Source: Curvibacter sp. GWA2_64_110 (lineage in GTDB: Bacteria > Pseudomonadota > Gammaproteobacteria > Burkholderiales > Burkholderiaceae_C). From it: a stretch of DNA of 64,000 nt. The first letter of the stretch is position 1, and each line of letters starts with the position of its first letter. The stretch spans positions 1-64,000 of the forward strand of contig MGPC01000021.1 of the NCBI GenBank assembly GCA_001797315.1, in the 5' to 3' direction. Made by a program: the position numbers and the translations under genes. The notes below the pieces were generated by a model, which saw only the letters and a program-made list of their open reading frames with translations, ran no database searches and was not told the DNA's origin. Of the stretch, positions 55,094-63,625 are shown one piece after another.

Positions 55094-56581
55094 TCATGGC
55101 ACCTCCGGCGTCGTGGGCTGGGGTTCAACCGGCAACTGCAGACAAAAGCAGCTGCCGCCATCCTCGCGCGAGCGCAGCAGCAGCCGGCCCCCGTGGGCGT
55201 GGGCAATTGCACGGCACACCGCCAGCCCCAGGCCCGTGCCGTGTCGCCCCGCACGGTCGCCGCGCACATAAGGCTGGAAGATCGCCTCGCGCTCGGCTTC
55301 GGGAATGCCTGGACCCCGGTCCTTCACGCAAAGCTCCAGCGTCCCTGGCACGGCATTGACGCTCAGCGCTACCTCACCCTCGCTGTACTTGAGCGCATTG
55401 TCCAGCAGGTTGGTCAGCAATTGCGCCAGCAGCACCGCATCGGCTCGAACCAGGGGCAGTCCCTCGGGCACGCGCGAGCAGATGCGGTGCGACGGATCAT
55501 GCTGGCGCACACGGCCCAGCACAGCGCCGACAATCTCCTCCATCGACTCCCAGCTGCGCTGCAGCACCTGACCCGGGCTGGCCAGCCGAACCAACTGCAG
55601 CGTGTTGTCGCTCATCGTGCTCAGGTAGTTCGCCTCGTTGACGATGCTCTGTAGCAGGCGTGCCTGTCCGGCAGCGTCAAGCCGCTCACGCTGCGTCTGC
55701 AGCGAGGTGGCCGCCGCCACAATGGCTGCCAGCGGGGTACGCAGATCATGCGAGATGGCGGCCAGAAAGGTGCTTTGCAGTTGCTGGCGCTCGGCCTCGC
55801 TTTGTGCCGCCTGCATGGAACTGGCCAGGCGCAGGCGCCACAAGGTTTGCGCCACCAGGGCACACAGGGCCCGTGCATGCTCGCGCCCACCCTCGTCATT
55901 CGCCAGAGCTGGTCGTACGCAGGCCGCGCCGAAGATCTGCCCCTTCTCGCCCAACGGCAGGTACCAGGCCTCCAGCCCCGGCCAGCGCCCGGTACCAGGG
56001 CCCAGCACGGCTCCCTCCTTCATGCAGCAGCGCATGCCGTCGCGCACGGCCGGCTCAAGTACCTCGGCCTGCTCCAGCTCACCCGCCGGATTCGTCAGTG
56101 CCAGTGCGCACGGCCCGGTAAAGGCCGTCTCCAGTACCGCACGGCCCAGCATCAGAACTTCTTGCGGCGACGTGAGCGCAGACAGTTCAGCTGCCAGGGT
56201 CTGCAACTGGTGGGCGCGATGCTCGTTCAGCCGCGCAACCTCGGTTTCGCGTCGTAGCCCGCTGGCCAGCCGGCTGATGACCAGAGCGACCACAAGCATC
56301 GAAGCCAGCGCAATGAAATGCTCCCGGTTCTCGACCTCGAAGGTCCAGCGCGGCGGCACAAAAAAGAAGTTCAGTGCTGTCACGGCACCCACGGCACAGA
56401 CCGCCGATTCGACCCAGGTCAGCTTGTAGGAAGCAATCACGACAGCCAGCACATAGATCATGGCCTGGCTAGTCAAGGACACGTGCGGCTCAAGCACCCA
56501 GCTGACCGCCGTGGCGACGGCCAGCAGACAGACCACAGCACCCCATCTACGAAAGGAGGGAGGAACAGCTTGCAGCTTCAT
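55094..56581 (-). CDS. Short KdpD-like sensor histidine kinase (no N-terminal KdpD domain)
   Basis: 495 residues. Begins directly with the DUF4118 four-helix membrane region (about 13-107), then a GAF-like domain (about 120-245), HisKA with His in AISHDLRTPLAAI and HATPase with NLLDNALKYS, DRGPGIPE and GTGLGLAVCRA. Full KdpD has an extra 350-residue N-terminal Walker/USP module, missing here. Pairs with the KdpE-type regulator 58 bases downstream; may regulate kup. Confidence 0.88.
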   Translation of the reverse strand: MKLQAVPPSFRRWGAVVCLLAVATAVSWVLEPHVSLTSQAMIYVLAVVIASYKLTWVESAVCAVGAVTALNFFFVPPRWTFEVENREHFIALASMLVVALVISRLASGLRRETEVARLNEHRAHQLQTLAAELSALTSPQEVLMLGRAVLETAFTGPCALALTNPAGELEQAEVLEPAVRDGMRCCMKEGAVLGPGTGRWPGLEAWYLPLGEKGQIFGAACVRPALANDEGGREHARALCALVAQTLWRLRLASSMQAAQSEAERQQLQSTFLAAISHDLRTPLAAIVAAATSLQTQRERLDAAGQARLLQSIVNEANYLSTMSDNTLQLVRLASPGQVLQRSWESMEEIVGAVLGRVRQHDPSHRICSRVPEGLPLVRADAVLLAQLLTNLLDNALKYSEGEVALSVNAVPGTLELCVKDRGPGIPEAEREAIFQPYVRGDRAGRHGTGLGLAVCRAIAHAHGGRLLLRSREDGGSCFCLQLPVEPQPTTPEVP

Positions 56582-56832
56582 GATTTCATCAGCGTATCAC
56601 CTGTCGCATCAGGATGGCGTTAGGATCGAAAATGCGGCTGCATCGTCTTCGGGAAAGCCTGCTGTAGCACTTGACAGTGTTTCCGATGCATGGCGCCGCG
56701 CGGCGGACTGCCATGGCAATATCCCTGTTGGCCGACCCTAGTTCGGCAGAACTATTGGCCCCGGCACAGGATTCGGATACGCTGCTGTCTGCCAGAAATA
56801 TGCCGAACAACCCAACCCAAGGTACTACTGTC

Positions 56833-57276
56833 ATGCCGGGACAAGCCACCCTCGAATCCATCGCCGCCAGCATCCTGCGCTGCATGCCGGAGGCCCTGAT
56901 CTTTGCCGACAAGGACGGCATCATCCGCGTCTGGAACGGCGGCGCTGAAAAAGTATTCGGCTTCTCCGCAAACCAAGCCATCGGCCAGAGCCTGGATCTC
57001 ATCATCCCCGAGCGCATGCGCAAGGCCCACTGGGACGGCTACAACCAGGCGCTGGCGCGCGGAGGCGTCAAGCCCGGCCGCACCTCGATGATCACGCGCT
57101 CGCTGCACAAGAGCGGCGAGCAGATCTACGTGGACATGAGTTTCGAGATGGTCCGGGACGAGCAGGGCCAGATGCTCGGCTCCATGGCGGTGGCACGCGA
57201 CGCAACGGCGCGCTTCACGGAAGAGAAGAACCTGCGCAAACAGCTGGCCGAGTTGACAGCCAAACCGCAAGCCTGA
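56833..57276 (+). CDS. PAS domain sensor protein
   Basis: 147 residues from ATG 56833 (AAGG ten bases upstream; in-frame ATGs at 56800 and 56671 are alternatives). A single PAS domain: SILRCMPEALIFADKDGIIRVWNGGAEKVFGFSANQAIGQSLDLIIPERMRKAHW, ending in a short helix (TEEKNLRKQLAEL) as if an output domain were detached. Could sense oxygen or redox as a free subunit. Hemerythrin gene follows 4 bases later. Confidence 0.82.
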   Translation: MPGQATLESIAASILRCMPEALIFADKDGIIRVWNGGAEKVFGFSANQAIGQSLDLIIPERMRKAHWDGYNQALARGGVKPGRTSMITRSLHKSGEQIYVDMSFEMVRDEQGQMLGSMAVARDATARFTEEKNLRKQLAELTAKPQA

Positions 57277-57280
57277 GTCC

Positions 57281-57823
57281 GTGCCGGCAACACCCTTTCC
57301 CGGTTTCGACTCGCCCGCGGTTGGCTTTGAGCAACCCTATGAGATGCTCGAAGCCTGCCACGAGCGCGTGCAACGCAGCCTGGATCTGCTGAGCCGGTTG
57401 GTGACGCGTGTCGATGAGCGCGGCCATGACGCGCAGACGCGTTCGGCCGCCGCCGATGTGCTGCGCTACTTCGACATCGCGGCACCACTGCACCATGCCG
57501 ACGAAGAAGTGCATGTGTTCCCCTTGCTGCTGGCGCAGGGAAATGCCGAGGTTCATGCCGCCGTGCTGTCCCTGCAGGACGACCATCGGCGCATGAGCGC
57601 CTTATGGGCCAGCTTACGCCAGCCTCTGTTGCGCTGGAGTCAACCCGGTGTTGACGAGGGTGTGGATGAAGCAAGCCGCCGTGCGGTCGCCAGCTTTCGC
57701 GGCATTTATGCCAAGCACCTCAAGACGGAAGAGGGTTTGGTGTTTCCATCGGCCCGCGCGCTCATGGACGAAAACGACCTGGCGTCCATGAGCCGGCAGA
57801 TGCAGGCCCGGCGTCAGACCTAG
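57281..57823 (+). CDS. Hemerythrin (HHE) domain protein
   Basis: 180 residues, GTG start 57281, 4 bases after the PAS gene. HHE cation-binding pattern: His in YEMLEACHERV, HHADEEVHVFPLL, DDHRRMSALW, and KHLKTEEGLVFP. Likely a di-iron oxygen- or NO-binding protein; co-transcription with the PAS protein suggests a shared O2/NO-sensing role. Confidence 0.88.
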   Translation: MPATPFPGFDSPAVGFEQPYEMLEACHERVQRSLDLLSRLVTRVDERGHDAQTRSAAADVLRYFDIAAPLHHADEEVHVFPLLLAQGNAEVHAAVLSLQDDHRRMSALWASLRQPLLRWSQPGVDEGVDEASRRAVASFRGIYAKHLKTEEGLVFPSARALMDENDLASMSRQMQARRQT

Positions 57824-57833
57824 GGGCATCGCG

Positions 57834-58271
57834 TCAATCGCGCACCACGAACACCGGCAGATGCGCATGCGACAGCACGCGCTGTGCCACGCTTCCCAGC
57901 ACGATCTTCTCAAGCCCATGGCGACCATGCGAGCCCATGACAATCAGGTCAGCGCCGCTCGTCTGGGCGGCATTCAGGATGCCGCGCCAGGTCGAGTGTT
58001 CCTCCACCACCCTGGTTTGCGGCGTCACGCCGGCCTGCTGCAAGGTCTGTTTGGCGGCCTGGATCGCCTGTTCGGCTTCGGCCGTGGCGGCACTCAGGTA
58101 CTCGGCCTGCCCGTAAGCGAAGTCGCTGCCCAGCCCGGTGAAGGGATAAGGGTCGATCACGTAGATCACGGTGACGCTACTGCCGAAGACCTTGGCCAGA
58201 CCTGCGGCTTTTTCTGCCGCCTTCTGGGCTGTCTCGGAACCATCAACCGGAACCAGGATGTGCTTGAACAT
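57834..58271 (-). CDS. Universal stress protein, UspA family
   Basis: 145 residues from ATG at 58271. N-terminal MFKHILVPVDGSETA and complete ATP motif G-x2-G-x9-G-S (GSHGRHGLEKIVLGS). A perfect-half-site FNR dyad at 58321-58334 lies upstream with class II spacing, so induction at low oxygen is expected. Confidence 0.93.
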   Translation of the reverse strand: MFKHILVPVDGSETAQKAAEKAAGLAKVFGSSVTVIYVIDPYPFTGLGSDFAYGQAEYLSAATAEAEQAIQAAKQTLQQAGVTPQTRVVEEHSTWRGILNAAQTSGADLIVMGSHGRHGLEKIVLGSVAQRVLSHAHLPVFVVRD

Positions 58272-58320
58272 GGGGTCACCTCTTTCGGATGGACGATGTG
58301 CCAGCGCCGCGCCGGCCATC

Positions 58321-58334
58321 TTGACGGAGATCAA
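58321..58334. promoter_or_regulatory. FNR-type dyad upstream of the second usp
   Basis: TTGACGGAGATCAA; on the minus strand the centre is 32 bp from CATCGT (58293-58298), the expected -10 position for the usp gene at 58271. Confidence 0.65.
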
Positions 58335-58335
58335 A

Positions 58336-59088
58336 TCAGGACAGCTTCTCGTCGTCGCCCTGGAAGCCGCCGGCACGCAGCGTCACCACCAGCGTATCAC
58401 GATGGCCGGCCGCCGCCAGCGGCTGGATCGGCGTGGTTTCATGGATCACGCGCGCATCGTCGAGCAGCAGCAGCGACCAGGGCTCGCTCAGCGTGAAGCG
58501 CTGGCCATTGGGGCCGCCCGCCTCGAACACGCGCGTTTCGCCGCCTTTGACATCCTGGCGCGCCAGCAGAAACACGGCCACCAAGTCGACACCGTCGCGG
58601 TGGGCGCCCTCGGGCGTGGGACGGCCGATGCCGTCGGTGGTGTCGATGCGGAAGGGATGGGCCTCGACATACCAGGGCTGCGCCCCCCGCAGGGCCGAGC
58701 ACACCGCCCCCAGCCAGCGCAGCAGGCGCGGCCAGGCCGGTTGCTGCAGCAAGGCCGCTGGCATGGGCTCGAACAGGCGCTGCATGCCACCGTGCAGGGC
58801 GTTGTAGGCCAGCGGCTGCCAGTGGGCGCGGTGCGGCGACTGGGTGACGTGCTCGCCATCGACCACGAAACAGGAATGGCGCCGGCGCCGGTAGCGGCCA
58901 CCATCTTTCAGATAGGCATCGGGCGGCAGATCGTCCCAGAACGGCAGCCAGGCCTGCAGTTCGGCCGGCGTGCAGCCACTGGCGGCGCTGACACCGGCCG
59001 CGTCGAGCACGGCATAACCGCGCTGGCGCAGGGTGGCGTCGAGTTCGCTCGGGGAAACGGCAGGTGGGGAAAGAAGGGAATCGCTCAT
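58336..59088 (-). CDS. 2OG-Fe(II) dioxygenase family protein
   Basis: 250 residues. Matches the PF10014-type 2OG-Fe dioxygenase family (isoleucine hydroxylase-like): PEGAHRDGVDLVAVFLLAR supplies the H-x-D iron ligands, ARVIHETTPI the distal His, and TLVVTLR the 2-oxoglutarate Arg. An amino acid substrate is likely but not known. Its 3' end abuts the FNR dyad of the usp promoter. Confidence 0.83.
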   Translation of the reverse strand: MSDSLLSPPAVSPSELDATLRQRGYAVLDAAGVSAASGCTPAELQAWLPFWDDLPPDAYLKDGGRYRRRRHSCFVVDGEHVTQSPHRAHWQPLAYNALHGGMQRLFEPMPAALLQQPAWPRLLRWLGAVCSALRGAQPWYVEAHPFRIDTTDGIGRPTPEGAHRDGVDLVAVFLLARQDVKGGETRVFEAGGPNGQRFTLSEPWSLLLLDDARVIHETTPIQPLAAAGHRDTLVVTLRAGGFQGDDEKLS

Positions 59089-59153
59089 GACAGCCTCAAG
59101 CTTACCGCGCGCTAACCGGCCGGGCCGGGACGAGGCGGATTTCCCGCCAGTTT

Positions 59154-59167
59154 CTGACCTGCGTCAA
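59154..59167. promoter_or_regulatory. FNR/CRP-family dyad upstream of bacteriohemerythrin
   Basis: CTGACCTGCGTCAA; centre is 32 bp from TACCCT (59190-59195), class II geometry. The same 14-mer occurs inverted at 18567-18580. Confidence 0.6.
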
Positions 59168-59220
59168 GCCCGCCCGCAGGCTCCGCACTTACCCTGCCGG
59201 CACAACTCAGGAGTTTTGAC

Positions 59221-59733
59221 ATGCCTTCATTGCAATGGTCCGACGCGCTGGTACTGGACCTGCCCCTGATGGACGACACTCACCGCGAATTCGTCGAGCT
59301 GCTGGCCCGCGTGGATGAGGCCGGCGATGCCGACCTGCTCGACGCCTGGCTAGTGCTGATCGATCACACCGACGACCATTTCGGCCGCGAGGACGAATGG
59401 ATGAAAAACACGCGCTTCGCCTCCTCCAACTGCCACAGCATGCAGCACGAGGTGGTCTTGAAGGTGATGCGCGAGGGCCTGGCACGTGGCCAGAGCGGCG
59501 ACTTGGCGACGGTGCGGCAGATGGCCAGCGAGCTGGGCATCTGGTTTCCGCAGCATGCGCAGAGCATGGATGCGGCACTGGCGCTGCATCTGCGCCGCGT
59601 CGGCTACGACCCCCTCACCGGCATCGTGTCGGCGCCGCAGGCCCTGCCGGCCGACATGATCCACGGCTGCGGCGACAGCTGCTCGACCGATGCCGCTGAA
59701 GGCAAAAAACCGGCTTTGGTCAGCACGTGGTAA
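59221..59733 (+). CDS. Bacteriohemerythrin
   Basis: 170 residues. Classic hemerythrin four-helix di-iron site: DDTHREFVELL, HTDDHFGREDEWM, HSMQHEVVLKV and FPQHAQSMDAAL. Binds O2 reversibly. An extra C-terminal tail (about 135-170) holds HGCGDSC, three residues that could bind metal. FNR/CRP-like dyad upstream. Confidence 0.92.
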   Translation: MPSLQWSDALVLDLPLMDDTHREFVELLARVDEAGDADLLDAWLVLIDHTDDHFGREDEWMKNTRFASSNCHSMQHEVVLKVMREGLARGQSGDLATVRQMASELGIWFPQHAQSMDAALALHLRRVGYDPLTGIVSAPQALPADMIHGCGDSCSTDAAEGKKPALVSTW

Positions 59734-59808
59734 CCAGGCTCTTTGATCAATACGGTTGCGGGGTCCGACCGTACTGACCATGACGGTTCAGCGCTGTTCC
59801 GTGCGAAA

Positions 59809-61506
59809 TTACGGGCTACTTTCGGCCTCGGCTTCCTGCAGCGCGCGCCACATCACCTTGCCGCTGCCGCTCTTGGGCAGGGCGTCGACAAACTGCACCA
59901 CGCGCGGCACCTTGTAGACCGCCATGTTGTCGCGGCACCAGTCGATGATGGCCTGCTCGCTCACCTGCCCTTTGTGGGAAGAACGCAGCACCACCACCGC
60001 CTTGACCGATTCGCCGCGGTAGCTGTCCTTGGTCGAGATGATGCAGGCCTCCTGGATCGCCGGATGCTTGAACATCAGCGCCTCCACCTCGGCCGGCCAG
60101 ACCTTGAAGCCGGAGGCGTTGATCATGCGCTTGAGGCGGTCGGTCATGAAGAAGTAGCCGTCCTCGTCCACCCGGCCCAGGTCGCCGGTGCGGAAAAAGC
60201 GCTTGCCCTCGATCTCGATGAAGGCCTCGGCAGTGGCCTCCGGCCGCTTCCAGTAGCCCTGGAACACCTCGGGACCGTGGGTCACGATCTCGCCGGCCTC
60301 GCCGACCGGCAACTCGACCAGGGTTTCGGGATCGATGACACGCGAATCGGTGCTCATGAAGGGAATGCCCAGGCACTGCTGTTTCGGCGCATCGGGCGGG
60401 TTGGTATGCGAGGGTGCGGCGGTCTCCGTCAGACCATAGCCTTCGACATAACGCAGCCCGAACAGCTCGAACAGGCGCTGTGCCACCGCCTGCGGCATGG
60501 CGGCACCGCCGCCGCCGATATAGACCATGCTGGAGAGGTCGTACTGCTCGAAATTCGGACTGCCCAGCAGATCGATCACCATGGTCGGGATGTTGGTCCA
60601 GTGCGTCACGCGGCGGCGCGAGATCAGGCGCCCGGCCAGGTCGCGGTCCCAGCGCGGCATCACGATCAGGGTGGCGGCCAGATAGATGCTCGAGTGCATG
60701 ACGCTGACCATGCCGGTGATGTGGAACATCGGCACCACGGCCAGCGTCACGTTCTCGGCCGTGGCATTGCCCCACAGGCTGCTGGCCACCGCGTTGTGCA
60801 TGATGCTGGCGTGCGTGTGCATGCAGCCCTTGGGCAAGCCGGTGGTACCGCTGGTATAGGGCAACAAGGCCAGGTCAGCCGGCCCCACCTGAAGTTCAGG
60901 CGTCGGCAGGCTGCAGGCCAGTGCCCGTTCCCAGCGGTGGACCTGCCCGCCCTGCAATACCGGCAGCGCATGGGGCGTGAGCAGCCAGTCGCGCCAGACC
61001 GGCGGCGGCGCCTCATCGCCGCTGACCCCGGCGTCGAAGGCATCGGTGAACTGCGTCACGACCAGGTGGGCCAGCCCCTGGCCGACCGGCAGCGCGTCGC
61101 TGGCGCGGACCAGTTCAGGCGCCAGATCGGCCGTGGTGAGGGCCACCTTGGCATCGGGGTCGGTGATGTAGTGCTTCAGTTCTTCAGCCCGGTTCATGGG
61201 GTTGACCGGCACCACCACGGCATTGGCGCGCAGGATGGCAAAGTGGGCGATCACCAGCTGCGGGCAGTTCTGCATGTCGAGCACCACACGGTCGCCCTTT
61301 TTGACCCCCAGACCTTGCAGGCACGACGCCAGGCGCTCTGCTTTTTGTAGCAAATCGGCATAGCTCAGGATGCTGCCGAAGAACACCAGTGCGGCCTTGT
61401 CCGGATAGCGGCGGGCACTGACGGCCAAGTTGTCCCACAGCGACGTGGCCGGCGGGGTGATGGCATGGGGCAGACGGTGGGGCCAGAATTTGTGATGGGC
61501 GCGCAT
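59809..61506 (-). CDS. Long-chain-fatty-acid--CoA ligase / AMP-dependent synthetase
   Basis: 565 residues from ATG at 61506 (MRAHHKFWPHRLPHAITPPATSLWDNL). Adenylate-forming enzyme: P-loop LLPYTSGTTGLPKG, YGLTETAAP, hinge RTGDLGRVDEDGYFF, catalytic Lys in SGSGKVMWR. Related to acyl-CoA ligases of the AlkK type. Convergent downstream of bacteriohemerythrin. Confidence 0.92.
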   Translation of the reverse strand: MRAHHKFWPHRLPHAITPPATSLWDNLAVSARRYPDKAALVFFGSILSYADLLQKAERLASCLQGLGVKKGDRVVLDMQNCPQLVIAHFAILRANAVVVPVNPMNRAEELKHYITDPDAKVALTTADLAPELVRASDALPVGQGLAHLVVTQFTDAFDAGVSGDEAPPPVWRDWLLTPHALPVLQGGQVHRWERALACSLPTPELQVGPADLALLPYTSGTTGLPKGCMHTHASIMHNAVASSLWGNATAENVTLAVVPMFHITGMVSVMHSSIYLAATLIVMPRWDRDLAGRLISRRRVTHWTNIPTMVIDLLGSPNFEQYDLSSMVYIGGGGAAMPQAVAQRLFELFGLRYVEGYGLTETAAPSHTNPPDAPKQQCLGIPFMSTDSRVIDPETLVELPVGEAGEIVTHGPEVFQGYWKRPEATAEAFIEIEGKRFFRTGDLGRVDEDGYFFMTDRLKRMINASGFKVWPAEVEALMFKHPAIQEACIISTKDSYRGESVKAVVVLRSSHKGQVSEQAIIDWCRDNMAVYKVPRVVQFVDALPKSGSGKVMWRALQEAEAESSP

Positions 61507-61642
61507 GCAGAAAAACTCCTCGAAGGCCCCAAGCCTAGCGCCGCGCGGGCACAATCGCATCGGGGTAGCCCCCAGGGTCAGTCGCCGATGTGACGTCCTG
61601 GCGGTCCTCACCTAGAACCATCGACTGTTACGGAGCCCGTGC

Positions 61643-62674
61643 ATGAAACGTCCCTTGATCCAGCTCACCACCATGACCCTGGCCGCAGCCTCGATCCTGC
61701 TGAGCATGCCAGCCCTGGCCGGCAAGACGCTCGACGGCATCAGGGCGCGCGGGCAACTGGTCTGCGGCGTCAACACCGGCGTGGCCGGTTTCAGCGCCAC
61801 CGATTCCAAGGGCAGATGGAACGGACTCGATGTCGATATCTGCCGTGCCGCCGCCGCCGCCGTGCTGGGCGACAGCGAAAAGGTCAAGTACGTCGCCCTC
61901 AACGCCCAGCAGCGCTTCACCGCCTTGCAGTCGGGCGAGATCGACCTGCTGTCGCGCAACACCACTTTCACGCTGACGCGCGACGCCTCGCTCGGCCTGC
62001 ACACCACCGCCGTGACCTACTACGACGGCCAGGCTTTCATGGTGCCGGCCAAGAGCAAGATCCGCAGCGCCAAACAGCTCAAGGGGTTCACGGTGTGCGT
62101 GCAGGCCGGCACCACCACCGAGAAGAACATGACCGACTACTCGCGTACCAACAACCTCAAGCTCAAGCCGGTGGTGTTCGACAAGCTCGAAGCCGCCAAC
62201 GGTGCCTATCTGGCCGGCCGCTGCCAGGCCTACAGCACCGACGCCTCGGGCCTGGCCTCGATCCGCGCCAAGGAAGCCAAGAACCCGGCCGATCACGTGA
62301 TCCTGCCGGAACTGATCTCCAAGGAACCGCTGGGCCCCATGGTTCGGCGTGGCGACGATGAGTGGTTTGCCATCGTCAAGTGGGTGGTGTACGGCCTGCT
62401 GGAAGCCGAGGAATACGGCATCACCCAGGCCAACGTCGACAAGATGAAAACCAGCACCGACCCGGCGGTGCAGCGCATCGTCGGCAGCGGCGAAGACATG
62501 GGCAAGCTGCTCGGCCTGGACCGCGAATGGCTGGTGCGCGCGCTGCGGGCCACCGGCAACTACGGCGAAATCTTCGAGCGCAATGTCGGCATCGGCTCCG
62601 CCCTCAAGCTGCCGCGCGGCGCCAACAACCTGTGGAGCAAGGGCGGCCTGATGTACGCCCCGCCGATCCGATGA
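61643..62674 (+). CDS. Polar amino acid ABC transporter substrate-binding protein
   Basis: 343 residues; signal peptide 1-26 cut after PALA. SBP_bac_3 fold: TLDGIRARGQLVCGVNTGVAGFSA, GLDVDICRAAAAAVLGD, LNAQQRFTALQSGEIDLLSRNTT. Matches AapJ-type general L-amino acid binding proteins. First gene of an ABC operon; its stop overlaps the permease start. Confidence 0.93.
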   Translation: MKRPLIQLTTMTLAAASILLSMPALAGKTLDGIRARGQLVCGVNTGVAGFSATDSKGRWNGLDVDICRAAAAAVLGDSEKVKYVALNAQQRFTALQSGEIDLLSRNTTFTLTRDASLGLHTTAVTYYDGQAFMVPAKSKIRSAKQLKGFTVCVQAGTTTEKNMTDYSRTNNLKLKPVVFDKLEAANGAYLAGRCQAYSTDASGLASIRAKEAKNPADHVILPELISKEPLGPMVRRGDDEWFAIVKWVVYGLLEAEEYGITQANVDKMKTSTDPAVQRIVGSGEDMGKLLGLDREWLVRALRATGNYGEIFERNVGIGSALKLPRGANNLWSKGGLMYAPPIR

Positions 62675-63621
62675 GACGGACGCCCCCAAAGCACTGGAAC
62701 TGGCGCAGCCGGGCTACGCGCGGCCGGGTCTACCAGGTGCTGCTGCTGGCGCTGCTGGCACTGCTGCTCTGGTTCCTGGCCGGCAACACCGCACGCAACA
62801 TGGCGCAGCGCGGCATCCAGAGCGGCTTCGACTTCCTGCTGCAGCCCGCCGGTTTCGAGATCGGCGAGGGCCTGTTCGGTTTCGAGGCCTCGCAGGCTTA
62901 CTGGTTGGCCTTTCTCACCGGCCTGGGCAACACCCTGCGCACGGCCCTGGCCGGCATCGTGCTGGCAACCGGGCTGGGCACGCTGCTGGGTGTCGGCCGC
63001 TTCTCCCGCAGCGCGCTGCTGCGCAGCCTGTGCTCGGCCTATGTCGAACTCTTCCGCAACATCCCCTTGCTGCTGCAACTGCTGATGTGGTACCTGCTGC
63101 TGGCCGAAGCGTTGCCACCGTTCGATGCCCCGGCTCAGTTGGGTCTGCTGACGCTCAGCAAGAATGGCCTGGCCTGGCAGACAACACCCGAGACCGAACC
63201 GCTATTTGCCCTCAGCCCCGAGTTCCTGGCACTGACGCTGGGCCTGAGCCTGTACACCGCTGCTTTCATCGCCGAAGTGGTGCGCGCCGGCATTGCCGCC
63301 GTGCCACGCGGCCAGAGCGAAGCTGCCGCCGCCTTGGGGCTGAGCCGACGCCAGACCCTGCGGCGTGTGGTACTGCCGCAGGCGCTGCGCGTGATCATCC
63401 CGCCGCTGACCAACCAGTACCTGAACCTCACCAAGAATTCCTCGCTGGCGGTGGCCATCGGCTACCCGGATGTGGTTTCCATCGCCAACACCGCCATCAA
63501 CCAGACCGGCCGTGCGGTGGAATGCCTGGTGATCGTGATGGCAATCTACCTCTGTCTCTCGCTGACCACCTCGCTGCTGATGAACGGCTACAACGCGCGC
63601 GTCGCGCTCAAGGAACGCTGA
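62671..63621 (+). CDS. Amino acid ABC transporter permease (AapQ-type)
   Basis: 316 residues from ATG 62671, overlapping the binding-protein stop by 4 bases (ATGA). Membrane helices throughout, and the EAA loop EAAAALGLSRRQTLRRVVLPQALRVIIPP that docks the ATPase. Forms a heterodimer with the next permease. Confidence 0.93.
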   Translation: MRRTPPKHWNWRSRATRGRVYQVLLLALLALLLWFLAGNTARNMAQRGIQSGFDFLLQPAGFEIGEGLFGFEASQAYWLAFLTGLGNTLRTALAGIVLATGLGTLLGVGRFSRSALLRSLCSAYVELFRNIPLLLQLLMWYLLLAEALPPFDAPAQLGLLTLSKNGLAWQTTPETEPLFALSPEFLALTLGLSLYTAAFIAEVVRAGIAAVPRGQSEAAAALGLSRRQTLRRVVLPQALRVIIPPLTNQYLNLTKNSSLAVAIGYPDVVSIANTAINQTGRAVECLVIVMAIYLCLSLTTSLLMNGYNARVALKER

Positions 63622-63625
63622 CCCG

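Noticed and set aside
59768-59795. Imperfect inverted repeat after bacteriohemerythrin (ACCGT...ACGGT)
   Set aside because: Only about five paired bases with a ten-base loop and no T-tract; too weak to call a terminator.
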